Source: Casuarius casuarius (lineage: Eukaryota; Chordata; Aves; Casuariiformes; Casuariidae). Taken from it: a stretch of DNA of 64,000 nucleotides. Shown here one piece after another: positions 1-10,800 of this stretch. The notes under the pieces are model-generated. The model did no database searches and was not told the DNA's origin. It worked only from the letters and a program-made list of their open reading frames with translations. The position numbers were made by a program, and so were the translations under genes. Position 1 is the first letter of the stretch. Every line of letters begins with the position of its first letter. The DNA lies in assembly GCA_003342895.1 (NCBI GenBank), contig PTFA01000050.1:4817723-4881722 (forward strand), read 5' to 3'.

Positions 1-3000
1 CCATTTACAGTTATGACCTTTTCCCCCTGTCCTGTCTGAATAGTCATCATTCAAGTGTATAATTACAGAGANGCAGATAACTGATACTTTTGGAGTACTT
101 CCTCTTTTGTTTGGAATGATTTGTAGTTTATAAAGCCACTAAGTTCTGCATGTTACCTCCCCCTCCACTCCCCAGCCTTGAGGATGTGCTTTTCAAAGTG
201 CTGAGCATGTTCTCATGTCACTGACAAAATATGCGTTGAATCATTAGCCCTTTGGATATAAATATTCTTGAGTCAGTAGTCAGGTTATTGTGCAGTGTTG
301 TGTCTGAAAGGCTTAGTCCATTGATCTGGCCAAAGGCTCTATGCTGAGAATCTCCTAAGCTATAGTCTTGGTGTTGGTGGCATGTAGGTGTGCTCTAGTT
401 ACGCAGGCGTTGTAGATGCTCATTGCTAATGGGTATGTGTGTATGCAATGCAGGGATAATTAAAGCCTTTAAATGCTTTGGAGTGGCAATAGCTGTTTAA
501 ATTTGAAGAATTAGCCAGTGATTTGCCTGGTGAATTTTATTTTAAGACTTTTTTAAATTTATAATTGCCAAATATGAATTTGGTGTGCCCNGTGCATTCA
601 AGTGGTAACGTAACAGTAGTATAGCTAACTTCTAGTGTAACAACCATGTTGAAAGCAAAGTTAAAGCTGCTTTCTCCTGGCAGTTATCTTAAGACTGTTG
701 CTTTCCAATGCTGACAGCAGTTTGATTGTTCTTTAAAGATAAATAAATAAATTAAAAATAATTAAAGCTTCACCTGTACAAGGTTTTGTACATAAATGTT
801 GCACAGTATCAGCTGACTCTTGAGTTACACCTCCGCTGTCTCATCAGTTTCCCCTTTCTCTTCTTTGCCTGTAACTTTGTACTTTTATTCTCAAGTAGGA
901 ATATCTTTTCTTCTCCCACCGTCTGTCTGAGTTACTGCCACAGTCAACTTGGTTGCCTCGCTCTGTAATGCTGTGTGCAGTCCCTGGCATTTTCTCTACC
1001 TGTGTGGCATAACAGAGATGATACACGGCAGCTGATAATCAGACAAAAAATGCCATGACTGACTACATTAAANATGCAACTGAATCTAAAGGTTACGGAT
1101 AATGTCTTCTATCAGTTCTGGCAAAGCTATTGCCGTTCCATAATCTGGAATGGACATGTTCCCATCCTCATGTCAGGTTTAAATGAGATTCATAACTAGG
1201 CTGCAACTTGTTGGGTTTTTTTGAGGTGAGAGAAAACTCTTTTCAAAAGTAATCTCATGAGAAAAGTATCTGCTTCTATACTTTGTATTGTGAATCCTTT
1301 AGTTCCTAAAGTAACAGGAGTTGGCAGCAAATAACTCGTTTGCTGTTGATTCTATTATAAAGCGCAGCAGGAACGGTGCAGGGGGGCAGTCGTTGCCTGG
1401 GGGGGCAGAGTGCCCAGACTAACCGGCCTGGCCAGTCTGGTTGGGTTTTCCAGCTTCTCCTGAGGCAGGGAAACAGAAGCTGTCTAGGAGGGATGCTGCT
1501 GGGGTTTTGCTTAGTCCGGTGTGCCTGGCAGCCTGGGGACAGCCTGCCAAGGGGGGTCTGGGGGGAGTCTGGCCAACGGGATGCAGACTGAGAGACCTTG
1601 CAGGAAAACNCCTTTTGGATCCAGTAGAGCGGGTCTTAAACTCTGCCTAAACAGACCAAAGGGCCTTCCTGTTATGACAGGGCTGAAAGAGCATTACTAA
1701 AATGCTTGATGCAGTTTCTGTCAGGCTGTAACTATTCTATAAGCCTAAATTGTGTTTCTGGCTTGTCCATAGCTGGTATGTAGGCCAAGTTTGGCAAGAT
1801 CCATACTGACTTCATCGGATTTTAGATAACCATCAGATGAATTGAGTCATAGATCCTGAGCAACAGGAACCCATCCAGACTGTTGCTCTGCTTTTGTTAA
1901 TGTCCTGAGTACTTGAAAGCAATGTGAATGGCAGTATGGCTGGCTTCTCCTTGCATGATAAAAGGTATCGTGACCATTGGTTCTCAATATAAAGTTTTAC
2001 TGAGGAAAACAGGTGAGCACAGTTGTGTTTGTGGAGAAACCAACTCGTACCCCAAAGACATCTCTCTTAATTTTATTCACTAAAACTTCACAGGGAAATT
2101 CTTATGTTCAGGCTCAGCACACTTCTGTGCTAGCAAATAACACACATTTATCTTCCCTATATATTTAGCTTTGCCTTTGTTTTAAATAATTTAATCTTCA
2201 TACTGCCTGGTGAAATCATATTGTCCCTCAAGTAGGATAAAAATTGATCTCATTTGTTTATGTGCAAGCAACTGCATCAGAGTCTGTTCCTGTATCTGTT
2301 TATTATAAAGGCAAGATATTCATTTCTATTATAGATGAGTGCAATGACAATCTTCATTTCATTACTGGGGAGAGAAGGACCTCATTATTTAGAGCCTTTG
2401 TGCATTTGTAAAATTACAAGGTGCTTTCTGTAGAAATCCCAGAAAATCATCAAAGATAATTGCAGAAATTGGGAAATATTTTTCTGCATTTAAACTAATT
2501 CAGTGTACTTTGGCATCAGAAAGGGAAGATCGTTAGATCTAAGGCTGTTCTTTAGGAATAGAAGAGTTCCCCTGGATGGATTCTTTGCCCTCCCCCCCAC
2601 CTTTTTCTTTTCCAGTCAGTGCTGTTCTTTTGAATGTTTCTGGTTTTTTTTCTCCTCTTCATTTTCTTATTTATCCAATCATAATTTCTTTTGAGATTGG
2701 ATATTTTATGTGTGTTTTGAATTTCTCAGGCATCTTTCATCTGAGGATGGCAGCTATCCTCTTATTTTGACTAGAGATCCTAAAACATTTTGACCCTCTC
2801 CCCATATNCCATAAGGGCACAGTAAGGAAAAGCTAAGAATAATTATGATGTGGCTTCTGGACCCTAATAGAGTACAAGTAAATGACTGTTGAGATCTGGT
2901 TCTAAAAACTGACAAATCATGGAGAAATTATTTTAAGACATGGCAGAGAGATGTCTTCAAGAAGATTCCTTTCATTACTTACCTTCATTTGGATTGCAAT

Positions 3001-4340
3001 GTGTATATTGGCAGTGCCTTATGATTTCTTTTCAATAAAAACAATACGTTGCTGTGCAAACAGGCAGCCCCCTACCACCTGGTCAGGGGCCCTGGGGAGA
3101 CTGCCCAAGCCAGGCAGAACTCCCTCCTGCCAGGCAGCTCGCAGTGCTTTTTGCTGACTCCTTTTCTTTTCCCTGCTCTCCCTTCTCTCTCTTGTGCCAC
3201 TAAGATGGCTTTTATTACTGTTAATGAGCCAGTGTCTTTGTGTTAGATATAATTTCTATGTCTGCTATAATCAACAGAGCACTTTCCCCTGCCCCTTTGG
3301 CTTCAGTGGGTTTCAGAAAAACTGTCTTAAAGTATCTGGTTTAGTATTTTAGGTGACTGAACGGTTTGCTGTGCAGCTTATGTCAGCTGCCTGAGATGCC
3401 AGAAATGCTGAAGATATCTCTTAAAACAAAGAAAAATGCTTCTTTGTAACCATTCAACTGTTTCAGTAATTTGGGGTTATGTCAGCTTAATTAGTAGATA
3501 CTCTCAAGAGATTAGTAATTAATGAGTCACAGTTAAAGTCCATTTACAGCTGATGGGAGCTTTGATATTCAAGACCTTAATCTTTCATTTTATATACCTT
3601 CTAACTTCTAGGATGCCTTTTATTTCTTCATTATAAAGTGCTAATTGATGCTAACTAACTATCCTTTGGCATTATCCAAAGATAATACCAGTGTCAGTGT
3701 TTATGGCTGTTGTACTTTTTAAAAACTAAATTTCAGCCAGTTTTATTAGTGATTAGGAGGTTTTTACTCAAGTTCTGTTAGTATCCCTGCACAAAAACTA
3801 ATATGTGGCCCTAAACAGAAACTAGCAGAGCACAGAAAAGTGGTGATGGAGTATAATATTTGGAAAAAGCGTAGCCTTTTCAGTGAGTTCTACCTGAAAG
3901 CTTAGTGCTTGTTACTCTGCAGTACGTATCCATGTTCTTTACTGCTAATGCTCTGTTAAGCTTTCCCTCGTGTAGTAAGCTGTGATTTCACTGCCTTTCC
4001 ATGTGACAAACCGATGAGTTCAAGCTGAGTGAAGCTGGCCTGGCCTCTCAGGATCCAGTCTCCAGATTTATTCAGCAACTTCTGTTGCTGCTACTCTCCA
4101 AGCTGGAGAAACAGTACTAGGATAATCTGGATTCCTGCCACCTTGCCTTAACATCAGGCAAGTCAAGTGCGAAGGTGATCCCAGCAGGCTGGACTTTCTA
4201 GCTGTGCTATAGCTGAGATTGCAGAAGGCTAGAAACTCATGGGGGGGGGGATGCTTAAGAAGGTGTCTGTGATAAGACATGAATGAAAGCAGTAGATCAG
4301 CTTTGAAGCATCAGTGATGTTCCAGGAAATGATATGCTGA
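1..4340. other. Noncoding AT-leaning sequence, no gene seen
   Basis: No open frame in this stretch has protein-like composition or a family motif I recognise. The sequence is ordinary vertebrate unique DNA with short A or T runs, a few single ambiguous bases, and one G-rich segment (listed separately). An imperfect stem (CTTTGG, six-base loop, CCAAAG) lies near 3672-3690. It could be intronic or intergenic; nothing here tells which. Confidence 0.6.
1376..1600 (+). other. G-run-rich segment with quadruplex potential
   Basis: The plus strand carries G runs of six (about 1381), seven (about 1399), six (about 1551) and six (about 1560), plus several GGG and GGGG runs between them. It sits abruptly between AT-rich flanks. 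The pair of G6 runs separated only by TCT near 1551-1565 is the densest part. G-quadruplex formation follows from known behaviour of such runs; a function is not shown. Two overlapping short open frames cover it, but their glycine/arginine-rich translations reflect composition, not a protein. Confidence 0.5.
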
Positions 4341-4354
4341 TATGACAAAGATAT

Positions 4355-5191
4355 TTATTCACAAATGTGGTGAAACTGATATTGAAGATGAAGAAGAAGC
4401 TGCCAGAGGAGAGGAGGATGACAGCAAAAGAACTGAAAAGGGAATTTCAGTAGACAGCTGGGAAGAAAACCTGAGGTCATGGTACCACTGGGCTGGGCAA
4501 GAACCTGCAGGATATTTTCATCCTTTGCTTTTCTCTGAAGCTGGATCAAATAGGCCTGTGTTATTCCTGACAACTGTTTTCCTGTACTCTCCATTAAGCT
4601 TTTTCCAGATGTATTACATTGTTCACTATTATAGTTTGAAAAATTTCTCGAACATCTATCCTGAATATTTCTTGCCATGTTTTTGGAACACTGCTGTTTA
4701 TATTCAACAAGGGCACCAAGGCGCAGTGTTTGCTGCAGCAGGTGTTCATGGACATAAAAGCGATCATACACTCTTGCCTCCATCTCCAGCATGTTGTGCG
4801 AGAGCAGATGACAGTTTAACATAAAAATGTGAACAGCAGCAGCGTANTGTGGTGGCTGATGGTTCCTGCTGAAATGTTGCACCTTTTGCTCATCCATGTT
4901 TTTTTCAGAGCACTTCTCCAATTTAAAATCAGTGATTTCTATTTGGCTCCCAATGTATTTCCTGGCCCTCCTGGCTTTGAAGTTTGCAAATTTAATAGTT
5001 GAAATCCTTAGCTCATCAGTCATGTCATTAAGGTACTTAATAGGACTGGCTTGCAGGCATGACTGCTGTAGGATCCCCTTCAGTGCAGCTGTTCTTTTGG
5101 GGCAGGAAACTGCTGATACCCTCTCTGAAAGGCTGGTTATGTACACAGACTGCTGTATACTGCATTTCTTCAGAGGGCATTCTGATACCAT
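4355..5191 (-). pseudogene. Protein-like 278-codon open frame, possible degraded retrocopy, family unknown
   Basis: The frame is open for 278 codons from a true ATG (minus strand) to a TGA, and remains open about a dozen codons upstream of that ATG. This is unusual in AT-leaning noncoding DNA. Residues about 50-220 look like soluble protein: rich in Lys, Glu, Gln, Arg and Asn, with pieces such as NDMTDELRISTIKFANF and LSHNMLEMEARVYDRF. The last 45 or so residues turn into Phe/Cys/Leu-rich low-quality sequence. In another minus frame the same DNA gives a Ser/Pro-rich stretch (PSQLSTEIPFSVLLLSSS and onward) ending at a TGA, which suggests a frameshift near 4470. One ambiguous base lies inside the frame near 4847. 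No introns are evident, so a processed copy is one reading. I do not recognise the family, and chance remains possible. Two open frames on the opposite strand (160 and 138 codons) are treated as shadows. Confidence 0.35.
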
Positions 5192-5229
5192 GATTTCAGT
5201 GTGGTTTAATGCTTTTTTTTGTCTTTGTC

Positions 5230-7430
5230 AAGATATATATAAAACATTAGTATTGCTCTTTTCTATTTATGAGGCCTGTTACCATCTACAAATGGAGATT
5301 AGATTAACTTGATATGTCTTTGTGATGAATCATAGTTGCTGTTCTTTGCCTTTGTCTTCTATGCAGTGAAACAGTCTGATTATTTGTGCTGGTGTTTTGC
5401 TATAATTACCTGGTTCTTCCTCTTCCATAGGCACACCACACTTGCCAGTCTTTAAGTTTAATCTTTTATACTGTACCCATCTTTCTTGAGTTCTCAGAAA
5501 TAAACTGCTGATGGTTCTAAGGGTCTCATCAGCCAGTTTTTTAAATATCCTAGGAGGAGATTCATCTTACTGCACTCATTTGAGTGTTCGAGAAAACAAA
5601 TAACCCCTTCTCGCTTCCTGTATCTTTCTTCCTAAGTAATGGTTTCTTCTCACCTCTCCTATACAAAGGCAAGTCAGTAATCCTCTGTACACGCAGTCAA
5701 CCTTTCTTGGGGTGGAAAGGTGTCATCTTGAGCACAAACAACAGCTACTGCTATGCTCAAAGTGAATTTTTCTCTGCATAAGAATAAATTCACTTTTGTG
5801 GGGATTACAGTAGGGAGCAGCCACTTACAAAGGCATGTGAAAAAAGAAAATTGCACAAGAGCAGCAACCCCCCCCCCAACCCTTTTAATTCCATCTTTTA
5901 AGGAAATTTATTAAGATAGTTTAAAAAAAGAAAATTATAAGGCCAGAGGACTGTCTACGCAACACAGTCAGTGCTTTTAGTTTCTAAACATCAAACTCTT
6001 TTTTCCTATGACTGGCTGAAGATGAAGATTTTTTTTTTTTTTCCCAACACCTATCATAAATTTAAGGTGGATGGTGACACTAACTGGTGGTGAAATGCAT
6101 GTATATAAGAGCATGAGTTCAGATCCTTGGAGAGGCTTGGATGGAGGAACTCCTGGAGTGGTGTTAGAACCACATCACTAAAGCGGTTCCTTTTGTTCTT
6201 TCTTCAGAAGAATTTCTGTTCCATTTGGATTCAATGTAATTAATGATCTATGTGAAATATATATACAAACATATACACAGTTATTTTTTATGTATTCATA
6301 TATGAAAAATAAATTCCATTTACCTTTGATACATGCCTTACTATCACATAAGCTAACTGGTGCAGATCAGTTGTATAATCACTTTTTTTATTTGCCCTCT
6401 TTCAAGAACAAATGATACAGATTACAATGACTTCAACCACCTTAGTAATCTTCTGTTACCTGTTTGTGTGACATTTGATCCCCTTCTCCTTTTCTTTCTA
6501 CTGTACTTTGTCCTGTGTTCTGCATGATGCTCAGTGGATATTCCAGAAGTCCCTGTATGACGCTGGTCTTAGCAGGTGAAATTCAAACTAATGAGCATTC
6601 GAACGCAATGTGAACTTCAGCTTAAAGGTTTATGAGTTGATCAAAGGTATTTCCCCCCNAAAAAAAAATCATGAGATAAGGCACTACTGAATGAAATAAT
6701 GCATTTCAGTTAAATATATTTCGTAACAGTTTCAATGACTCCACTACTTTCTTGGAGTTTTTACCATTGTCCACGAAATTCCGTTATGAAGTTTTAGAAA
6801 TTTGATTCCTTAGATTGTTTTATAAGCCTCTCTGGAAGAGTTCCTTCTAATGAGACACTCTAANATTAAATATTAACAGAAAGTAACCCCCCAAATGTAC
6901 GAAGTATGTATGTATGCGTATGAAATTCATTTTTCTTGTATTGAGGAATTTTATGAAGTTGCCCCCTCCCCCCCCCCCAGGGGCGATAGAACTTGCCAAA
7001 ACAGAGGTCTGCTCTTNGGCAGGGTCACAATTTTGTACAGGAGCTTGAATACTGAAACTGAAGATTTCCCGTTTTTCCCTGCAATGTACAGACAAAATCT
7101 TGAATTGCACCTTTCTTCTAGCATAATAGAGCAATAGTTGCTTCAGTTAAAATAACAATGTAAGGTCATATATCTATATATTGTGGTGTGAGTAATCTCC
7201 TGGGGTAGCTGAGTAAATCTGGTTTTAGTGGCTGGAGGGGAAGATTAAATGCTTGAATCGACTTATTTCCCTGAAGGTTACTGTGTGAATTTTTTTAAGA
7301 AGTTGTCACAGGTGAGACAGAGTAAGCAATAACCTGTAGTGACTTTGGGTAGTGGACTTTATTTAGGAACCCATGAAATTAGAGTTTTTACCATACTTGA
7401 TTATTCCACTCACTTGCTCACTGCTGCCTG
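5230..7430. other. Noncoding sequence with short homopolymers
   Basis: No gene is supported. The stretch contains a C run near 5869, a T run near 6030-6043, AT-rich text with ATATAT steps near 6260, and a C run of about ten near 6968-6978. All are simple-sequence noise typical of vertebrate introns and intergenic DNA. Confidence 0.55.
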
Positions 7431-7479
7431 TTGGCGTTCACGGTCTAAATTATTTCTCACCTGTCACATGATGTTGACT

Positions 7480-7665
7480 TGAGCAGAGCGTGGCCGCGTT
7501 GAGCAGCGCGTTGGCCCGTGGTGTTCGGCAGCACGGGGCAGGAATACGGCTGAAGCCCGCGACTGCTGACATGGAGCCCTGCGGCACGAGGGCACCCGCT
7601 GCCAAAGCGCGGGGCGCTCGGAGGGGGAGCGTAGCAAGGGAGCAGCAGCACATCCTGCTGCGGTG
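7480..7665. other. Short CpG-rich block
   Basis: About 185 bases with many CpG dinucleotides (GCGCG, GGCCGCG and GCGCGGGGCGC type strings) sit within AT-rich flanks, and the edges are sharp. Overlapping open frames on both strands reflect the lack of AT-rich stop codons and are not called as genes. It could be a small CpG island or a GC-biased gene-conversion patch. No TATA box, splice donor or start codon in good context singles it out as a promoter. Confidence 0.4.
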
Positions 7666-7769
7666 GNTTTACTTCTCCATTGTTTTAAGAAAACTACTGA
7701 TTTCAGAGTGGATTGGACTTGCTGATCTTTGAAAGAAAATGTAGTCAATGAGCGCTCTGCCCTTTTTTC

Positions 7770-7838
7770 NNNNNNNNNNNNNNNNNNNNNNNNNNNNNNN
7801 NNNNNNNNNNNNNNNNNNNNNNNNNNNNNNNNNNNNNN
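7770..7838. other. Assembly gap (69 N)
   Basis: There are 69 consecutive undetermined bases, preceded by a T6C edge and followed directly by nine G. The flanking homopolymers suggest the gap sits in a sequence that is hard to read, such as a poly-T/poly-G tract. The true length may differ from 69. Confidence 0.95.
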
Positions 7839-7849
7839 GGGGGGGGGAC

Positions 7850-10800
7850 ACACATATGCTAAGCTAATGGATCAGCCCTGAAGAAAATCCAGCAAGGCTG
7901 CCAGACCTCTGCAAACTCTTTGAAAGGCCTCCCGGTACATGTGCAGGGTCTCAGGAAGGTAGTGATGCCAAGTTCCTGGCAGTAGTGTAATAAGCTACTA
8001 TTGCTTATGACTTCTCCTCCAGATCTGGGGCANTATTCATCCATGTGCAAAGAAGAGACAGACACTTGTAAAAGAAGATGATTTAAAAAAAAACTTCATG
8101 AACTGTCCAATATGTATTAGAAATTTAAAAGAGTTTTGATTAAGTTAATGATATATCCATCACTTAGTTTACATTCTTCNCTTGAAATTCTTAATACTTC
8201 AGAATTAAAAAAAAAAAAAAGTTGTTTTTAAAATGTCTTGGTGACTGTCAGCGCTTTTCATCTCTACATGTTTTTAATAGAATAACTCAGAAATGTGCAT
8301 TATCAAAAAGTGGTATTAATGCTGAAAAAGCAGTGTAAACACTGCCCCGACGTGCCTTGGTATGCTTCTGTTTTCATTACCGCAGCCTCGAAGCCCACTA
8401 AGTAATTTAACTCTTTGAAGCAGCGTTCTTTAGACAGCGCAACTGCAGCAGGTAGTNCCCTGCCTTTAGTGGCCGTCGGGCTCGTCGCTGCTGAGGACAG
8501 CTGAGCTGCCTGACACCGCGCTCTGGCAGCATGTACCTGCACTAACGTGGAAAGCGTTGCCTGGGCATGTGTATACGTGGCAAATGTGGCATCTTTCAGC
8601 CTGATATTGGATCTACTTTGTCTCATCTCCAGGCCTCAATGAACAAAACTGAAATGTTTGTCAAAAAGGACTTTTTCTTCAGAGAGTACTTGTGTTCAAC
8701 CTCTTCCCTCCCCTGCCTTCCCCCCATTTTTTCCTGTGTATTACTGANGACAGAAGGTGGGAAGAATTGGAATGTGCAGCCCAGTAGCTCAGATTATTTT
8801 TCAGTTTATAAAAGAGNATGAATAATTCAAACTTACTGCAGGAATATGCACCTCTTTCTTAAACTTTTAACTTTGCAACCCTTTAATAGTAGCTCCTCCA
8901 GCAAACTGTAAATATTAGTTAAACTAGTAAAGAGCCTTTGGATTTTTTTTTTAATAACTTCTCTGGGACTATTTAGGTGGGAGCCCAACAGTGGTTGCTT
9001 GCCCATCAGTGAATATTCCTTTGGGAACAGGAAAAATATGGTTTAAATTGATCTGTATAATTTCCCCCTACCTCCCTCTAGCAGTTAAAATGGTAGGGTG
9101 TCTGTGGTTTTGTTTTTTTCTTTTGGTTTTTTTTTTCTGTTTTTACTTGCCTAAAGTGACTAATGTGTACCAATACCGTTAGGTTTTACCTGTGTTTTAA
9201 TTCTCATGTCTCTTCATTAAATGAATACCCTTTGTGCAACCTAGGGCAGGGGTCACAGATGTGGTGACATAATGTATTTTAATGCTCTTAATTGAGGGGG
9301 AAGCTTTGAAGGTCTTCAGNAATCACCAGTGAATTGGATTAGGGGTGGCATTTTGTTGGTAGAAATCTTGTTTTTAAATTTCTCTCTACTAAGATGGGTG
9401 ATGTTGCTTCTGTATAAGTAGTGAAGCAGAGCTGCACAGATTACTCCTTTTATTACATCTGAGTTTAGAAAGGAGGAGTGTAAAGATTTAAGATACGGAT
9501 CTATAGGTGATACAGCTTCGTCAGTGATGCTNTGTCCTCCATGGTGGTAGTGTCTCATGAACTTGGTGTGGCCTGCCAGGGAAAGACCCAAAAGCTGAAA
9601 TAACTTCTGTTGTCCAGGTTTCACCTTGTAATATCTCAGCGNTAATGTCTGGCTGTCTGCAGCCAGTGTGCTGCCCTCTCTGGGTAAGGATCCAAAATAA
9701 TACTTTCTCCCTTTTCTCTTTCAGAGCTGTACAGCTGCTGAATTGCTTTTTGAGAGAGGAGGAGAGAACACCAAGGAATTACTTGTACAGCAGCTTTGGT
9801 GAGTCATCCGCACAGCGGGCACTTAAGGAGCTCGGCTTCGTAGTAACGCAGGTGGGAGGAAGAGGGCTGTAAATTCCTGCCTTTTGGATACTCATTTTNC
9901 TCAGGTCCAATTTTGGAAGCGGAAAGATATTTTGAAAAGAAAAGGTCACATATTTCAGTATAGCTGATGCAGCAACATTTCAGCCTATAAGGGCCTGACA
10001 GAAAGAAACTTTCTGGCTCTGAGTATGGAGAAAGTGATGCAGCCAACCTCCTCATGGAGGCAAGCGCTGTGCATGGAGCCCTTGNTGGCCTGCCATCCCA
10101 GACCATCTGCCCGAGGACTAGCGGTTGGAAATGGGCTCGAGGCTGTGCCGGTGCCTCGGCCGCAGGCGTGCAGGGCTGGCTCTGCAGGATGGAGCCGTAC
10201 AGTTAAATGTGGTGCTCGGGGCTGCTTGGGAAGAGCTGGGGCCTGGGATGACCAGAATTTCACTGGGAAACTCCAGGGAGGCCTGCCTTTTTTCTTGCAT
10301 CTTCAGTGTGGTGAAAATTGTGGTATTCATTAAGGTAGAAGGTTATTTCAGAGACCATGCAGGAGGCTAAAAGTACATATTCTTCACCTGAAGCTGCCTG
10401 TGCCATAACTGTTGTTTTGAGTTCATTTTGTTTTGGATGTCATGGAGGTGGGCTCTGTAGTAAACCTGCCAGTGAGGTTTCTAATAGGAAATCCTGAGAA
10501 AAGGAAGAATACTGATGTGGAAAACTGTGTTCCAGGGTATTTGAATGAGTACTTTATCCAGTTACAGTATTAATATTTCCAGTTTGTTCTCTGGAAAAGT
10601 GGAAGACTTGGGAGTGCTTTAGAAATTGCTTTGGGTCAGAGCAGGACAATTTAATTTGTGCCTGGGGGTACCTCTCTGAAATTTTTTGATCTTTCGGGTT
10701 GATATTTTATTGTCAGNTTGGAGGCAGGCAGGAGAAAATTTTCAACTTCATGTTTCTGTCTCAGTCCAGTTGTGATCTCTTGCAGCCGTGCAAGAAGAGC

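Noticed and set aside
2951..3157. Small frame with a hydrophobic start like a secreted peptide
   Set aside because: No propeptide or cysteine spacing of a known defensin or hormone family. The hydrophobic run is short and likely chance.
4342..4824. 160-codon plus-strand frame with an acidic Glu/Asp-rich start
   Set aside because: It lies opposite the better minus-strand frame. Its acidic part is the complement of a Ser-rich stretch, and the rest turns hydrophobic and aromatic without a domain.
7536..7560. TTCGGCAGCAC, as in the start of U6 snRNA
   Set aside because: Only eleven bases agree; the rest of U6 is absent.
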